From Progne subis subis (taxonomy: Eukaryota; Chordata; Aves; Passeriformes; Hirundinidae), in the NCBI GenBank assembly GCA_022316685.1, contig JAKJHU010000065.1, positions 1,296,322-1,360,321 on the forward strand: a DNA stretch of 64,000 bases, read 5' to 3'. Made by a program: the position numbers and the translations under genes. Below, one piece after another: positions 1-10,700 of the stretch (position 1 is its first letter; the number at the start of each line of letters is the position of its first letter). The notes beneath the pieces are model-generated. The model saw nothing but the letters and a program-made list of their open reading frames with translations. It was not told the origin of the DNA and searched no databases.

Positions 1-1689
1 GGTTCTTTTCCAGCACAGTTGATTCTGTGCTTCTGTGAAATTGTTTATGGGGGTGCATGTGCTGTGCTGGCATCTTGGCAGAGCCCAGCAGGAACAGCTT
101 CTGGGCAGAGCAGTATGACCAGGGAGCATCAGTCAGCTCCCCCTCCTTTGAAATACGCTGTGATTACTTTCTCACCCTTCCCTTCCTACTTTCAGTTCAG
201 ATATTGCACATTTTTATTTCCCACTAATTTTTATTCCTCTAAAAACTTGTTGGCAACAACAGCAACACCACAGGTGTATCACCATGCTTCTACACTGCAT
301 AAGCTCTCAGGTAAAGGTGGGCAGCACACACTTAAGCTTTGAGGATGCTGTTCCAGTACACACACCTTGCAACTGCTTTTTTTCTATCACAAATCCTGAT
401 GACAGGCTCAGTGTGCATGTTTTTGTGTGCTTCTTACCTTAAAAAGCTGTTCTTGGAGTATAAGAGTAGCTGTGAGAATCTCATCCCACAAAGTTTTCTG
501 CTATTTTAAATTTAGAAACTAGCAGATCTCGTCACTTTGGTCCCCCAGAGACTAACAATCAAAAGAAAAAATAAACTGCAGATGCCTTCCTGAATGTTAA
601 TTGCATTTCCTTTCAAAGTGTCCAGAATAGTTTGATTTTGCTTTTGGATCCTGTTGCCCTCCTGTGGTCAAACCTCAGCAAGTCCAGGGGCTGTTAAAGC
701 CCTGCACATCCTTCAAACAGGCTGAATTATTTTGCATGCATGTCTGATTTAGTTAAGTATTTCTTTCCTCAGAGTCCTTGCCCTTGCTGTTTGCTTGCTG
801 CAGCTCTCTGTTACACGTTTAGAGATCTCATCCTTTCACGCTGCGGTGGGATTGGCTCCTCAGAATGACTTACCTCTCTTACTTTGAAACAAAGTCAAGA
901 CTTTCACACTGGAGTGCAGGGATACCAAAACATGCCCTCCTTCCTCCTGAGGGTCTCGGGGTCAGCTGCCCCTTTGTTAGGCCAGTTCAAAACCCACAAC
1001 TGATTTTCGTGTGATGAGAGGTTTGAGAAAAGCTCGGAATGTCGTGCCTCCTGCACACTCTAAATTGCAGGATCAAAGCCTGGATTATCTCCTGCGGGCC
1101 CCAGAGGTGACTCACCAATAACATCATAAGACAATTTACTTCAAAACACCTACAATACTTAGCTAAGTTTTAGAGTTGTATAACACCGTGGGTTGTTGAT
1201 TTGATATTTTGTCACTTCCTTTTTATTCTTCTGCCTTTCTTCCTAATCGTTGGAACTTAGTTTGTCAGTTTATACCAAGCTGGAATTTAGCTGGCAGGAT
1301 AATTGGATCTCCTAGAAGAATGTCATATTGAGTAGGAATTATGGATAATGCCCCTGCAAAATTAGTTAATGGAAAAAACGTTTAATTGCTGCTTGAGTAA
1401 TATCGATCAAATGCGGTTATTCTACCTATGCATTTCTGTATTAGATGCCACTGGAACCTGCACAATACAGGGACTTGTGCTTGCTCAGCAGCAAAAATTC
1501 ACACTTCTCCCTAGTGAGTGCCCCGAGGTTTCTGTGGGTCCTGACCTTGAGTTTATCACAGTCCCTCTGGAAGGTGCCTCCATCAGCAGTTCCCCCAAAT
1601 TAAGCGCTCTGTGCTACTCTCTGGGTTACTAATGAAGCCATGGGGTGACACGAACCCCAGCAGAGTCCCTGTTGATTACCAGATGTCAG
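1..1689. other. Non-coding, AT-leaning DNA, no gene seen
   Basis: The open frames are short and have no protein-like pattern or good splice sites. No repeat was recognised here. Confidence 0.5.
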
Positions 1690-2090
1690 CTGGACCCTGA
1701 GCCACTGCTTTCTGCCCTCTGAGCCCAGTGGTCAGGCTGGTTTCCAGCAGGGCTGGCTGTGATTGCCTCCAGCGTGCTCACAGGAACGATGTCAAAAACC
1801 TCAGCAAAGTCCAGGCAGTTCACATCTGCTGCTTTCCACGTTCCCCACAGCCTCTTGTCTCAGCCCAGAGGGCAGCTGTAATTGTCATCCTGCGACTGAT
1901 TAAGATTCCTGGCTCTTTCTCCTCTTATGTTATTTCCAGCTGAGGAGCTCATAATTTTCTGCTATTAATCCCAAAGACCATGACCTTGTATTTCACAGCG
2001 CTGAATTTCAACCTCTTTCTACTATTCCAGTCCTCAAGCCTTGTAGCTTTTCATCTTCTCTAGAATGCTGTGATCCTTCCCTGGATTTTA
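1690..2090. mobile_element. Decayed CR1-like interspersed repeat fragment
   Basis: Two stretches resemble repeat text that recurs in avian genomes. One is GTCAAAAACCTCAGCAAAGT at 1790-1809, followed by CCAGGCAGTTCACATC. The other is around CTTGTATTTCACAGCGCTGA and the following TTTCAACCTCTTTCTACTAT with a TCCAGTCCTCAAG tail (1985-2040). I take this as an old CR1-type fragment, probably in antisense. The recognition is from memory of the repeat family, and the boundaries are approximate. Confidence 0.45.
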
Positions 2091-2830
2091 AATGACTCTC
2101 ATCTTTGATGGCAAGTTGACTCAGAATAGGGAGTTTGAGAAATTACAGCATGAAAGGAAGTAGACTTGGCATGGGCTTGGCTTCGGGGCAGTAGTGTTCT
2201 GTGTTGAGCTACAGAAGAATTTTTAGTGAAAACTTTTTCTTCCTTGCAATCCCCAGAGCATGGGAAAATAATTTCCAAAAGGTATATAAGGGAGTGAAGG
2301 GAGTGTGACCTAGAAAAACTAGTAAGATGCATATGTCAAATCCAGTTAATTTTTTTTTTTTTTGTTAATGATACTGATCTATATATATAAAATGATGAAT
2401 AGAACACTTCCCTGTGTTTGGCCTTAAGCCACATTCCCCATCAAAGGCAAAGAGACCCTGTTGATGCTTTCCTGGTGAGTAAATCAGTCATGAGAGCAAC
2501 ATATAGAAAGCCATGTACTGGAAACTAGGACTCCTGGGTTTCCCAGAGCTCAGCATTTTCTTAAAACAAAGGTATCCAGGCTCCATCCCACTTTCTCCCT
2601 TGCCTGCCTGGCAAACCCTCTGGTCTCATCACACTGCTGCTGACCACCCTCATCCTTTTTCCCACTTATGGATGCAGGAGCACTGCAGTGAGAGGGGGCA
2701 AAGGCCCCCTCACCCTGTCCCTGCACACCCTCTCGTGCACCAGACTCTTCATAGCTGCCCATCCTTGCTGCAGACATTTTCTCTTTTGCCAAATGTGAAT
2801 GAGGCAGTGCAGTAATTTTATGCAAATCCA

Positions 2831-2985
2831 CGTGCAGATTAAAAAATTAATCAAATTCTGAAATTTTCATTTAAAGAGATTAGTCTTGAAAAATCCCCCA
2901 TCTAATCCTCCCAGAATAGTCACTTGGAACAAGCCTTCACTGCGTTGTTTCCCTCCTGGGTTCAGTGCATCTCCTGGAAAATTTT
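2831..2985 (+). repeat. Unidentified dispersed repeat, copy 1
   Basis: This segment aligns with 4194-4350. Shared blocks in order are GTGC(G)CAGATT, TTTTCATTTAAAG, GATTA(G/A)TCT, AATCCTCC(C)AG, TTGGAACA(A/G)GC, a TCAGTG/TTAGTG block, and AGGAAA or TGGAAA followed by a TTTTC stretch. Both copies are on the + strand about 1.36 kb apart. It could be an ancient SINE or LINE tail, or a local duplication; I do not recognise the family. Confidence 0.5.
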
Positions 2986-3313
2986 CTTGTAATGCTTTTG
3001 GGACCATGTGGAGCAGCAAGCTTGAGTTTGAGCAGGGCTCGGCAGGCAAATTAAAGTTGATATATCAAATGATAGAGGAGATGTGCCAGTAAGTGGGAAC
3101 GGGGAAGTTTAAGGCAGTAAAATCTCCACTCTGTTGTACTGCATAGGTAAATTCCCCTGGTGATGTGCAGGAGGAATGGAAGCCTTGCTGAGTCTGTCAG
3201 TAATTTACATGCCGAGAGGCCAGAAAAAAGTCACGCAGCAAGAAAAACGAGGAGCGAGAGACGCTGCTAAAATGTTGCTGTCTGGGAGTTTACTACTGTA
3301 ATCTGTCTCTTAG

Positions 3314-3483
3314 AGCTTGAGCTCAAAATCATCCTCAAACAACTGGGGTTTGATCCAGTGCTACCTCAAATATTTTCCCAGCCCCTCAGGGATTTTGAAG
3401 TTGACCCTTACAAGGTGGGCCAGCCACCAGTCCTGGAGGAAATCCAGAGGCATCCTGACAGCATTGAAGATGAAGTGATTTAG
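3314..3483 (+). CDS. Candidate terminal coding exon of an unidentified gene
   Basis: A good acceptor (branch-like TACTACTGTAAT, then CTGTCTCTTAG ending at 3313) precedes a frame of 55 codons ending in TAG at 3481-3483. The frame includes LKQLGFDPVLPQIFSQPL and later FEVDPYKVGQPPVLEEIQ, with an acidic end (PDSIEDEVI). The composition is protein-like: charged, with few low-complexity runs. I do not recognise the family and found no upstream exon in matching phase (an incoming phase of one base is needed). A frame of this length can occur by chance, so confidence is low. Confidence 0.25.
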
Positions 3484-4193
3484 GTCCCTGAAAATCAGTT
3501 AAATCAGACATTCTGGCACAGCATCCTCTGATCTAGCAGCACCTGAAACGCTCAGGATGTGTGTGTGGTTGGGTTGGCCTGCAACAAGCTCAATTGCCCC
3601 GACTTCAAAAAAAAACCACAAGCCCAAGATGCAAATCCTTGAACAAACCTCTAACCACAGCACCAGGAACAGCTCAGCTCTGCCCAGTGATGGCAGACTG
3701 GCCCCTAGAAAGGAGTATTTTTCTAGCTTTCAAGTACCTGCCATGGAGTGAGATGCTGGCTCGCTTCTCTCACTGCATGGGCATGGCCATCTCATTTGTT
3801 CACTGTTTTCTTCCCCAGTGTGCCTCCAAGTTTATGGCTCAGACTGCCCCACTATGTCCATGCTTTTGGTCTCTTGCCACGATCCAGTTTACTTGGCAGC
3901 TTTACCACATTTCTGCCCCTACTCCTGGATTGTTTCTGTCTCCCTCTGACTTTGGGTCCTTGCCTGCAGAATTGCTTTAATTAAAAAGTTAATGAAAGGT
4001 AATGCAAAAGAGCGTTTTGCCTGTATTTTATCACAGTCCAGCTCCTTCCCCTCCCTCTTTCCCAGAGAAGGTGAAAATGAGAAGCTGGGGTTTTGCTGCT
4101 TTTTGGTGGGAGAGCTAACAGTGGAAATTTCTACAGGCTTAGGAGAAGCCTTCTGAAGAAAGGGCTTATAATGGTGTGTGTAGATTATTATAA
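3484..4193. other. Non-coding stretch, nothing recognised
   Basis: Overlapping short frames between 3557 and 3984 have no splice or protein support. An ATTAAA hexamer at 3980-3985 could serve the candidate exon ending at 3483, but this is not supported further. Confidence 0.4.
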
Positions 4194-4350
4194 GTGCGCA
4201 GATTGAAATGAATGAAAGCTGAGGAAGTTTTCATTTAAAGGGGATTAATCTAAACCCCTTTACAATCCTCCAGCTCTCTTTGGAACAGGCAATTCTTAGC
4301 ATCATTTTCATCCTAAGCTTAGTGTGAACTTACAGGAAACTTTTCAAAAG
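4194..4350 (+). repeat. Unidentified dispersed repeat, copy 2
   Basis: This is the second copy of the element at 2831-2985, with the same order of shared blocks. It also has a small local hairpin, AAAGGGG (4237-4243) pairing with CCCCTTT (4255-4261), that copy 1 lacks. Confidence 0.5.
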
Positions 4351-7300
4351 TCTGTCTATATCCCAACTCCAAATTATCCCAACCAGGGACAAAGGGAAGG
4401 TGTGACACCTGAACCTCACTCGTGCCTGTGGTTTGTCACCTTATGCCAATATAGAAGAGGGCTCATTCATCCTTAAATTATTTTGGGAGACTAAGATTAG
4501 TGCATGAAGTAACATGAGTCACATCATCAGCCCCTTCTCCCAGCCCAGATTCCTCAGAGCCAGCAGTGGGAAGAGGAAAATGCAGGGATGTGAGGGTGTA
4601 ATTTCCCCTCGTGCAATATGTAGCAGTTAACAGGCAATTACACCACTTCTAAACCCACCATCTGGGGAGGGAGCCTGAGTGCTGCCATTTGGGTTATTTT
4701 TCTTTCTACAACTGCTTGTGTTTTGGGGTGATATTCAGTTCTCTTGATCTTGTTTTTAAAGCCTTCATAAAATGAGTAGGAGTTTTATTTTTTGTTAATA
4801 TCTACAGTGGATTTCATAGCACTGATGTTCCCTGATGGCATTTAGTACCCAGTGCCTGAGACTGTATAAATAAACTGCATGAAAACAGATTTGTGGTATC
4901 ATTAGCAGCACCCCCATTCCAAGGGGAGCCTCCAGTGAGCTTGTGTGTCTAATCGGAGCTGACAAGGAGCAGAGTCAGACACTGAGCCATCCACAGCAAA
5001 TGGATCTGTGCCAAATTCAGCTCTCTGTTGCACTGGTATGAAGTTGGATAACCTCTGACTGCAAGGAGGTTTTACACTGTATTTACTCTGCCTTTACACC
5101 TGTGCTCTGAGATCGGTGTCAGGCAGCGGACCCCAAAATCCTGAGACGCAAAAGAACGGCACTTGCTGACTTCCACAGACTCTGAATCAGGCTTCAACGG
5201 TTAAAATATAATCTGAGTTCAGAGTGCAGAAAACAGATTACATGCCTGCTTTTGTACTGAAATGCTTTCCGGAGTAAGCATTAGCAATATGTACACAAGT
5301 GCCAGATGAATTAAGCTGGCATTTAGTTTTTCCACCTCCAGTAGGAGAGGATTGCTTTTAAAGAACTCATGCCTGCTGTGTCATGTCTGGAGCTGGAGCT
5401 GAACGAGGCTGCCAGGAGGACACGTGTGACAGGAGCCACGGTTGCAAGTCTGGTTGTCTCAGTTTCCCCGGGCTTCAGGGTCAGCCGTGCACAGAAACAT
5501 CAAGGCAGAGACAAAGCCTGTTAAAAACTTTGAACTTTATTTTCTTAAATTCCCCTAACTCCCTTTAAGCTTTTCTTCTCCAGCCGTTCGTGCAAACCCT
5601 GTATTGCAGCTCAGAGTGACCTGGGGTGTGGTGCACCTCTGCTTTGTAGCACCTTCCTCTGGTTGCATTGTGCCCACAGGTGAATCAGAGACCTGCTGGG
5701 AGCAGAGATACTTATCTCAGTTCCTGAGAGGTGCACAGCTGACTTCACTGCACTCAGCAGTTACTCTGGCCCTCACTGAACTGCGCTCAGTGGCTTAAAT
5801 TGCTGGCAGCATCAGCTGCCATGAAGTTTAAGAGTCTAGCAACAAAGTGGTCAGGGCACCCTGTCTTTTGTTCTGCTGTCTCGTTGTGGTTGAAAAGCCA
5901 GTCCTGACCAGCTCCTAAAGGGAGTTCACATAGGTAGTTAATCTGCCTTGGCTTTTGGCTGTAAAATCTGTTCTCCTAAGCAATGAATACTGTTAGCCTT
6001 GTTCTTAAGGGTCTTTTCCCACTTCAGTGGTTCTTGGGGTTCTTTCTCTGACAAGCCTTTGATTCTCCACATAGCCTTACCTACAAGTCCCTTGTCCCAG
6101 GATTTCAGAGTGTGCCCAAGTTTCAATGCCCGAAAAGGTGTGTAGAGGTTTTTTTGTGCAGATCCTTTGGGTCCCTGCAGCAAAATAAAGCAGATTTAGA
6201 CCTAGAGGAGCTGTTGAAAAGCTTGTCCAGCTTAATGATTAACACCTTGCAATGCTATGGGAGTGTCAGGACAAAGAGACCTCTGGACTCCTGAGCTCTC
6301 CTAAAAGAAGCCCTTGCACAAAACACATCCACTTAGTAGAGAGAGGATTAACGCTCTCAGGTAATTTCAATGGGTCTCTGATCAAGTGTGTTGCCCTGGC
6401 TGCTTCAGCCTCCTGGCACTCTGCCTTAAATGCCATGAGCAGGAGAGATGCAGATCACAAGGATCTTTGATCCTCAGAAACCAGCAGTGAACTTGCTTTC
6501 AGTTAACAGAAGGAAAGAGAAATGCTGGGAGGGAATAGATGTGTGTGTGCTGGCAGGGGCCACCTTTCCTCTGTCCAGACAAGTATCTGCCCTTGAGCAG
6601 CTGAGATCTTTCAGTCCATGCACAGATCTGTTGCATATAATGCTAATGCTCAGTGGAGAGCAGCTCAAATGGGCTTTCACAGACACGGCTGGCAACTTTG
6701 CCTGAATATGAAGTCCTATTTGGGCTCTAAATGTGATTTTAATGGATAATGAGGACTAAGAGAGAAAGGTAAATGAAGCCTTGTGTTAATTTCCTGTTTG
6801 GTGAGGAATCCTCATTACTGGTCTCTCTGTGGCCACCAGCAGCAGGGGATGAGGCAGCCAGCAAGGTTGTTGTTCCTCCTCGGTCCGTGCCTGATGCTGC
6901 AGGGACGTGTAGGGCAATGCACAGCCAGAGGATGAGATCAGCATTTGGCTAGCATGAGGCAGGGAGTTAATGTAGTGGAAAGCTGTTCCACCCAGATGCC
7001 CTGCTCTCTCCAGGACAGAGAGCAGCTTCCACAGTTTGGAAAGGTGTCAAACACTAAGCAAATAGAAATGATGGCTTGCCAGTGGCAAATCTATAGTGAT
7101 GGAGAAGCTGGCTGGCAGAACTCACCTTCCCTGCAGGAGGTGATGAGATTGCAAGGGAATCACAAGATAACAGATAGTTTGAATGTGACACTGCCCTTCC
7201 CTTCTTCCTGCCTGGGGAAAAGTTAGAAAATGCTGCTTGTGTGGCACCTTAATCTAGGGGAAACAGGAGCTAGACTTCCACGGTTCGTGTTTTGACCTCT

Positions 7301-7361
7301 CTGTTCTTTCTGTGACAGCCCTGTCTCTTCTACTAACAAAAATGTTCTCTTTCTCTTGCAG
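4351..7361. other. Upstream flank of GLYCTK, no gene recognised
   Basis: The promoter and leader exon of GLYCTK are expected in or beyond this stretch, but there is no CpG island here and I could not place them. A short frame at 6181-6291 following a CTGCAG acceptor-like site looks mildly protein-like and was not accepted. Confidence 0.4.
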
Positions 7362-7757
7362 GTGAGAAGCTGCTGGCCGTTTCAGCCCTTGAGGCCTTGC
7401 CAGTGCTGGCAGAGAGTGCACAAGGCCACCCCACAACACAGAGCAGCTCAGCCCTGCCAGCCTGCGCACCATGTCCCTCCGGGAGCATGCACTGTCGCTG
7501 TTCCGCGGCGCCGTGAGCACCGTCCGCCCCGCTCCCATGCTGAAGAGGGCTCTGAAGCTCCAGGGAGGTGGGTGCCCTCAGCTGCTGGTGAAGGGCCAGG
7601 CCTTCGCAGTGAAGAGGGACCTGTACCTGGTGGGTTTCGGAAAAGCCGTGCTGGGGATGGCCGCAGCAGCAGAAGAGATCCTGGGAGACCACCTCACTCG
7701 GGGGATTATCAACGTGCCGCTAGGGATCCAGGAGAGCCTGCAGCGAGCAGGAATGCA
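7362..7757 (+). CDS. GLYCTK: GLYCTK exon with 5' UTR (7362-7470) and first coding part (7471-7757)
   Basis: The exon probably begins at 7362, just after a strong pyrimidine tract ending in CAG (7345-7361), so a non-coding leader exon should lie upstream; I could not locate it. Coding starts at ATG 7471 and encodes residues 1-95 plus two bases of the next codon. The exon ends CA and is followed by GTAAGG at 7758, a good donor in phase 2. It carries LYLVGFGKAVLGMAAAAEE and RGIINVPLGI, both typical of the N-terminal domain. Confidence 0.85.
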
Positions 7758-10700
7758 GTAAGGACTGTTTCTGGACAATTCTGGGGAGCAGGAAAGAGGG
7801 GTGTAGGCTGCCAGATTTGTCCTCTGTTGGATGTTGCTGTGAACACCTGAAGTCCTTTTAAACTGCCCTTGCTCTGTTGCCCACCCCCTCCACCCCACCT
7901 CCCTCATCTTCAACCACCATCACATCCCGGTGACACCAGTGACGCTGCCCACCTCTTGTGCTGGGAGTGCTGACTCTCCAGCTGTGGGGAAGAGACACTC
8001 AGCAAAGGCCATCTGCCTGTCCTGCTCACTCACCGTATGCCACTGGCACACCAGGCACCTGCAGGTGACAGCCTGGCTGCCTGTGTGGGTGCACAGATCC
8101 GTGGTGTAATTGCCTCTCTTACCTCAACAGGGACATGCTGCTGAAGCCACACAGCAAAATCCAGGTCATCGAAGGCGCCAAGAACAACCTCCCAGATGAA
8201 GAGGCTCTGAAGGGAGCATGTTGCCATCCTGGAGCTGGCTGAGGGTCTGACTGCTGATGACCTGCTCCTTGTGCTCATCTCAGGTAGTGTGAGGATCCCA
8301 GGGAATGGGATTTGCTGAGGGCCCCCAGCTGCCTGCCCACCCCTGGCCATGCAGCAAGGGAGCGCTGCACTGTGCCAGCCCCTTCAGCATGGACACTCGC
8401 ACCTCTGATTTTACCTCTCCCTTCTGCCATCCTTTCTCCAGGGATGCAGCAAGGGAGAGCACAGGGCTTCCTGCTGCTGCAGTGGACACACTGACTCACA
8501 GCACTGGAAGGAGGACTGAGCTGCACGGGCTGGGTCCTGCAGTTTTGCGGCTACAGTGAAGTGGCACCTCTGGGCACAGCCTGGCAGCTATTCTCACCTC
8601 TTGGCAAGGAGACACTTTCTTCCTGCTGCCTCCTTATATTTGGGGATGCAAACTTGGAGAAGGAAGCACTTGGTAAACTTGCATTCTCTGCGTTTGTGCA
8701 GGAGTGTGAGACTGAAAGCTGAGATTTGGGACTGACCTTCCCCAGGGTCACTAGCTCCTTCCCAGCTAGTGGCAATGAGGACTCCAGGTACCACACAGTA
8801 AGCTGCATGCCTTGCAGGGGCAGCCCTGCACACCCCCAGGGCCTGGCTGGTGGCCCCCAGACTGTCCCCAGATCCAGGATTGTGTAAGATGATGCATCAC
8901 AGGGATGCAGTGACATCACCTCATCCTGAGCCAGTGTGTGTCACAGGGCAAAAGGATGCAGGGGCTTGGAGCAGCTCTGCAGAAAGGCTATGGGCTCCTC
9001 TGCTCAGTGTTTATTCCTCTGTGGATGCTGCAGCCTGATCCAGTACAGAGAGAGCAGTGCCATTAGGCAAACACCCAAGTGATTGGAAGCTAGCTGTGCT
9101 TTCTGGGGATTCCCCTGGGCTTCCTCCTGTCTTTTGGCTACAAGGATCTCCAAGAGACTCCTCAGCCCTTCAGGGAGCCTGTGCAGGATCTCCCTGTGGC
9201 TGTGACTCCCTATGCATGTGCACTCCCACACAGCAGCCGGTGCCCAACTGCTCCTGCCTCTCAGCTAGATCCCTGGCTATTGACTGAAACACAGGCATTT
9301 GCATTTGTTTTTCTTGCTCATCATGTTTTATTGATGCTGATTTGTCTCAAACCTCTGAGCAGGCTTTGCATTTTGACAGTAGCGTTCAGCTGTACTTCTG
9401 TGCATGTTCACTCTCTGCACAGACCTTGCTCTTTTCTCCTCTGTGTTTTCCATCCATTCCACTTTTCCATTAGAACCTTGCCTTCTGATCCACATTTCCA
9501 ATGGCTGTTTGTATCAGACAGAATTCTCATCAGTGAAGCTATCACCCTGGACTCGGGGTGTGCTTTGTCCTGTGTATTACTGTCCCCCCTTTTCTTTCCT
9601 CCCGGGCCTAGATGAGTGCAGTTCAGCCATTTCCAATCTTGCTGCATCCCTAGCCAGTGTTTTTATGCACCACCATGAATAAATGGAGCCACCAAAGCAG
9701 GCAGTGTCCACATGTGCACAGCACTGACTGCTGGGTGAGTTGTGGAGGCCGTGCTCCCTGCTCACCCATCCACGTAACCCTTGAGTATCGGTGTGAGGAC
9801 CCACTTGTAGCCTGGTGCAGAGGTGAAGGAAGGAAACTGCTGTCCCTTTTTTGTCATCCCCACCACACTGCAGGCTTGTGATGCCCCCCTCCAGCCAGGC
9901 TCACAATCCATTGTTGAAGATGACTGAATTCTCCAGGGATGTTAGCTTAGGTCCCCAGTCACCTCTGCCTTCCCTCCAGACACCAGTGAGGGAAAAGGCT
10001 AAAGCTTGCTCTCCTTTGTCCTCCTTTTCCTGCTATCCTGATTGTCCTTGCCATCTCTTCTGCATCCTAGGGGGTGGATCAGCCCTACTGCCTGCTCCCA
10101 TCCCTCCCATCCTCCTCAAGGAGAAGGAGAAACTCACAAAGACGTTGGCTTCCCGAGGAGCTGCCATACAGGAGCTGAACATTGTCCGGAAGACTCTGTC
10201 CATGCTGAAGGGTGGAGGGCTGGCCCAGCTGGCACATCCTGCACGGGTAACCAAAAGGGAAAGCCCCTGTTTGCCCAGAGCTCACCCATCTACCCTCAAA
10301 GCAAGGCTTTTTCCATACTAAGTGAACAACTTTGCACACTGTTTTGGGGCTCTCTGGCTGAGATTTCACTGAGGACCGAAACTCAGGGAGACAGAGATGG
10401 AAGAGTGGGAATTCAGACTTGGGAAACATCAGCCATCCCATCATGCCACTCTGCAGACCCCAGCACACACCCAGCTGGCACTTCCAAGTGTTGGTGCTTT
10501 CGAGGCTGGCTCTGACCCTTGGCTCCCCTGGGGCCTGTTCTCAGCGTGTGCCATTGCAGAACCCACGGTAGGCTGGGCCTGACAAGTGCAGTGTCACAGG
10601 TTACATCTTCCAACACGATAATCCAGCTTCAAAGGGGACTGTAAATCTGTGGGTTTGAGAAGGGCAAGGTGACACTCACAGGTCCATAAAATATAAGTGG

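Noticed and set aside
2886..3092. Frame ending at a perfect donor (CCA/GTAAGT at 3090)
   Set aside because: Its phase does not join the candidate exon at 3314 without a stop. Part of it lies in the dispersed repeat.
5938..6183. Basic, Lys-rich 81-codon frame on the - strand, perhaps retroelement-like
   Set aside because: The composition is suggestive, but I could not tie it to any retroelement domain or find terminal repeats.
6181..6294. Short + strand frame after a CTGCAG acceptor (LDLEELLKSLSSLM)
   Set aside because: It is short, lacks an upstream partner exon and has no known family. A chance opening is likely.
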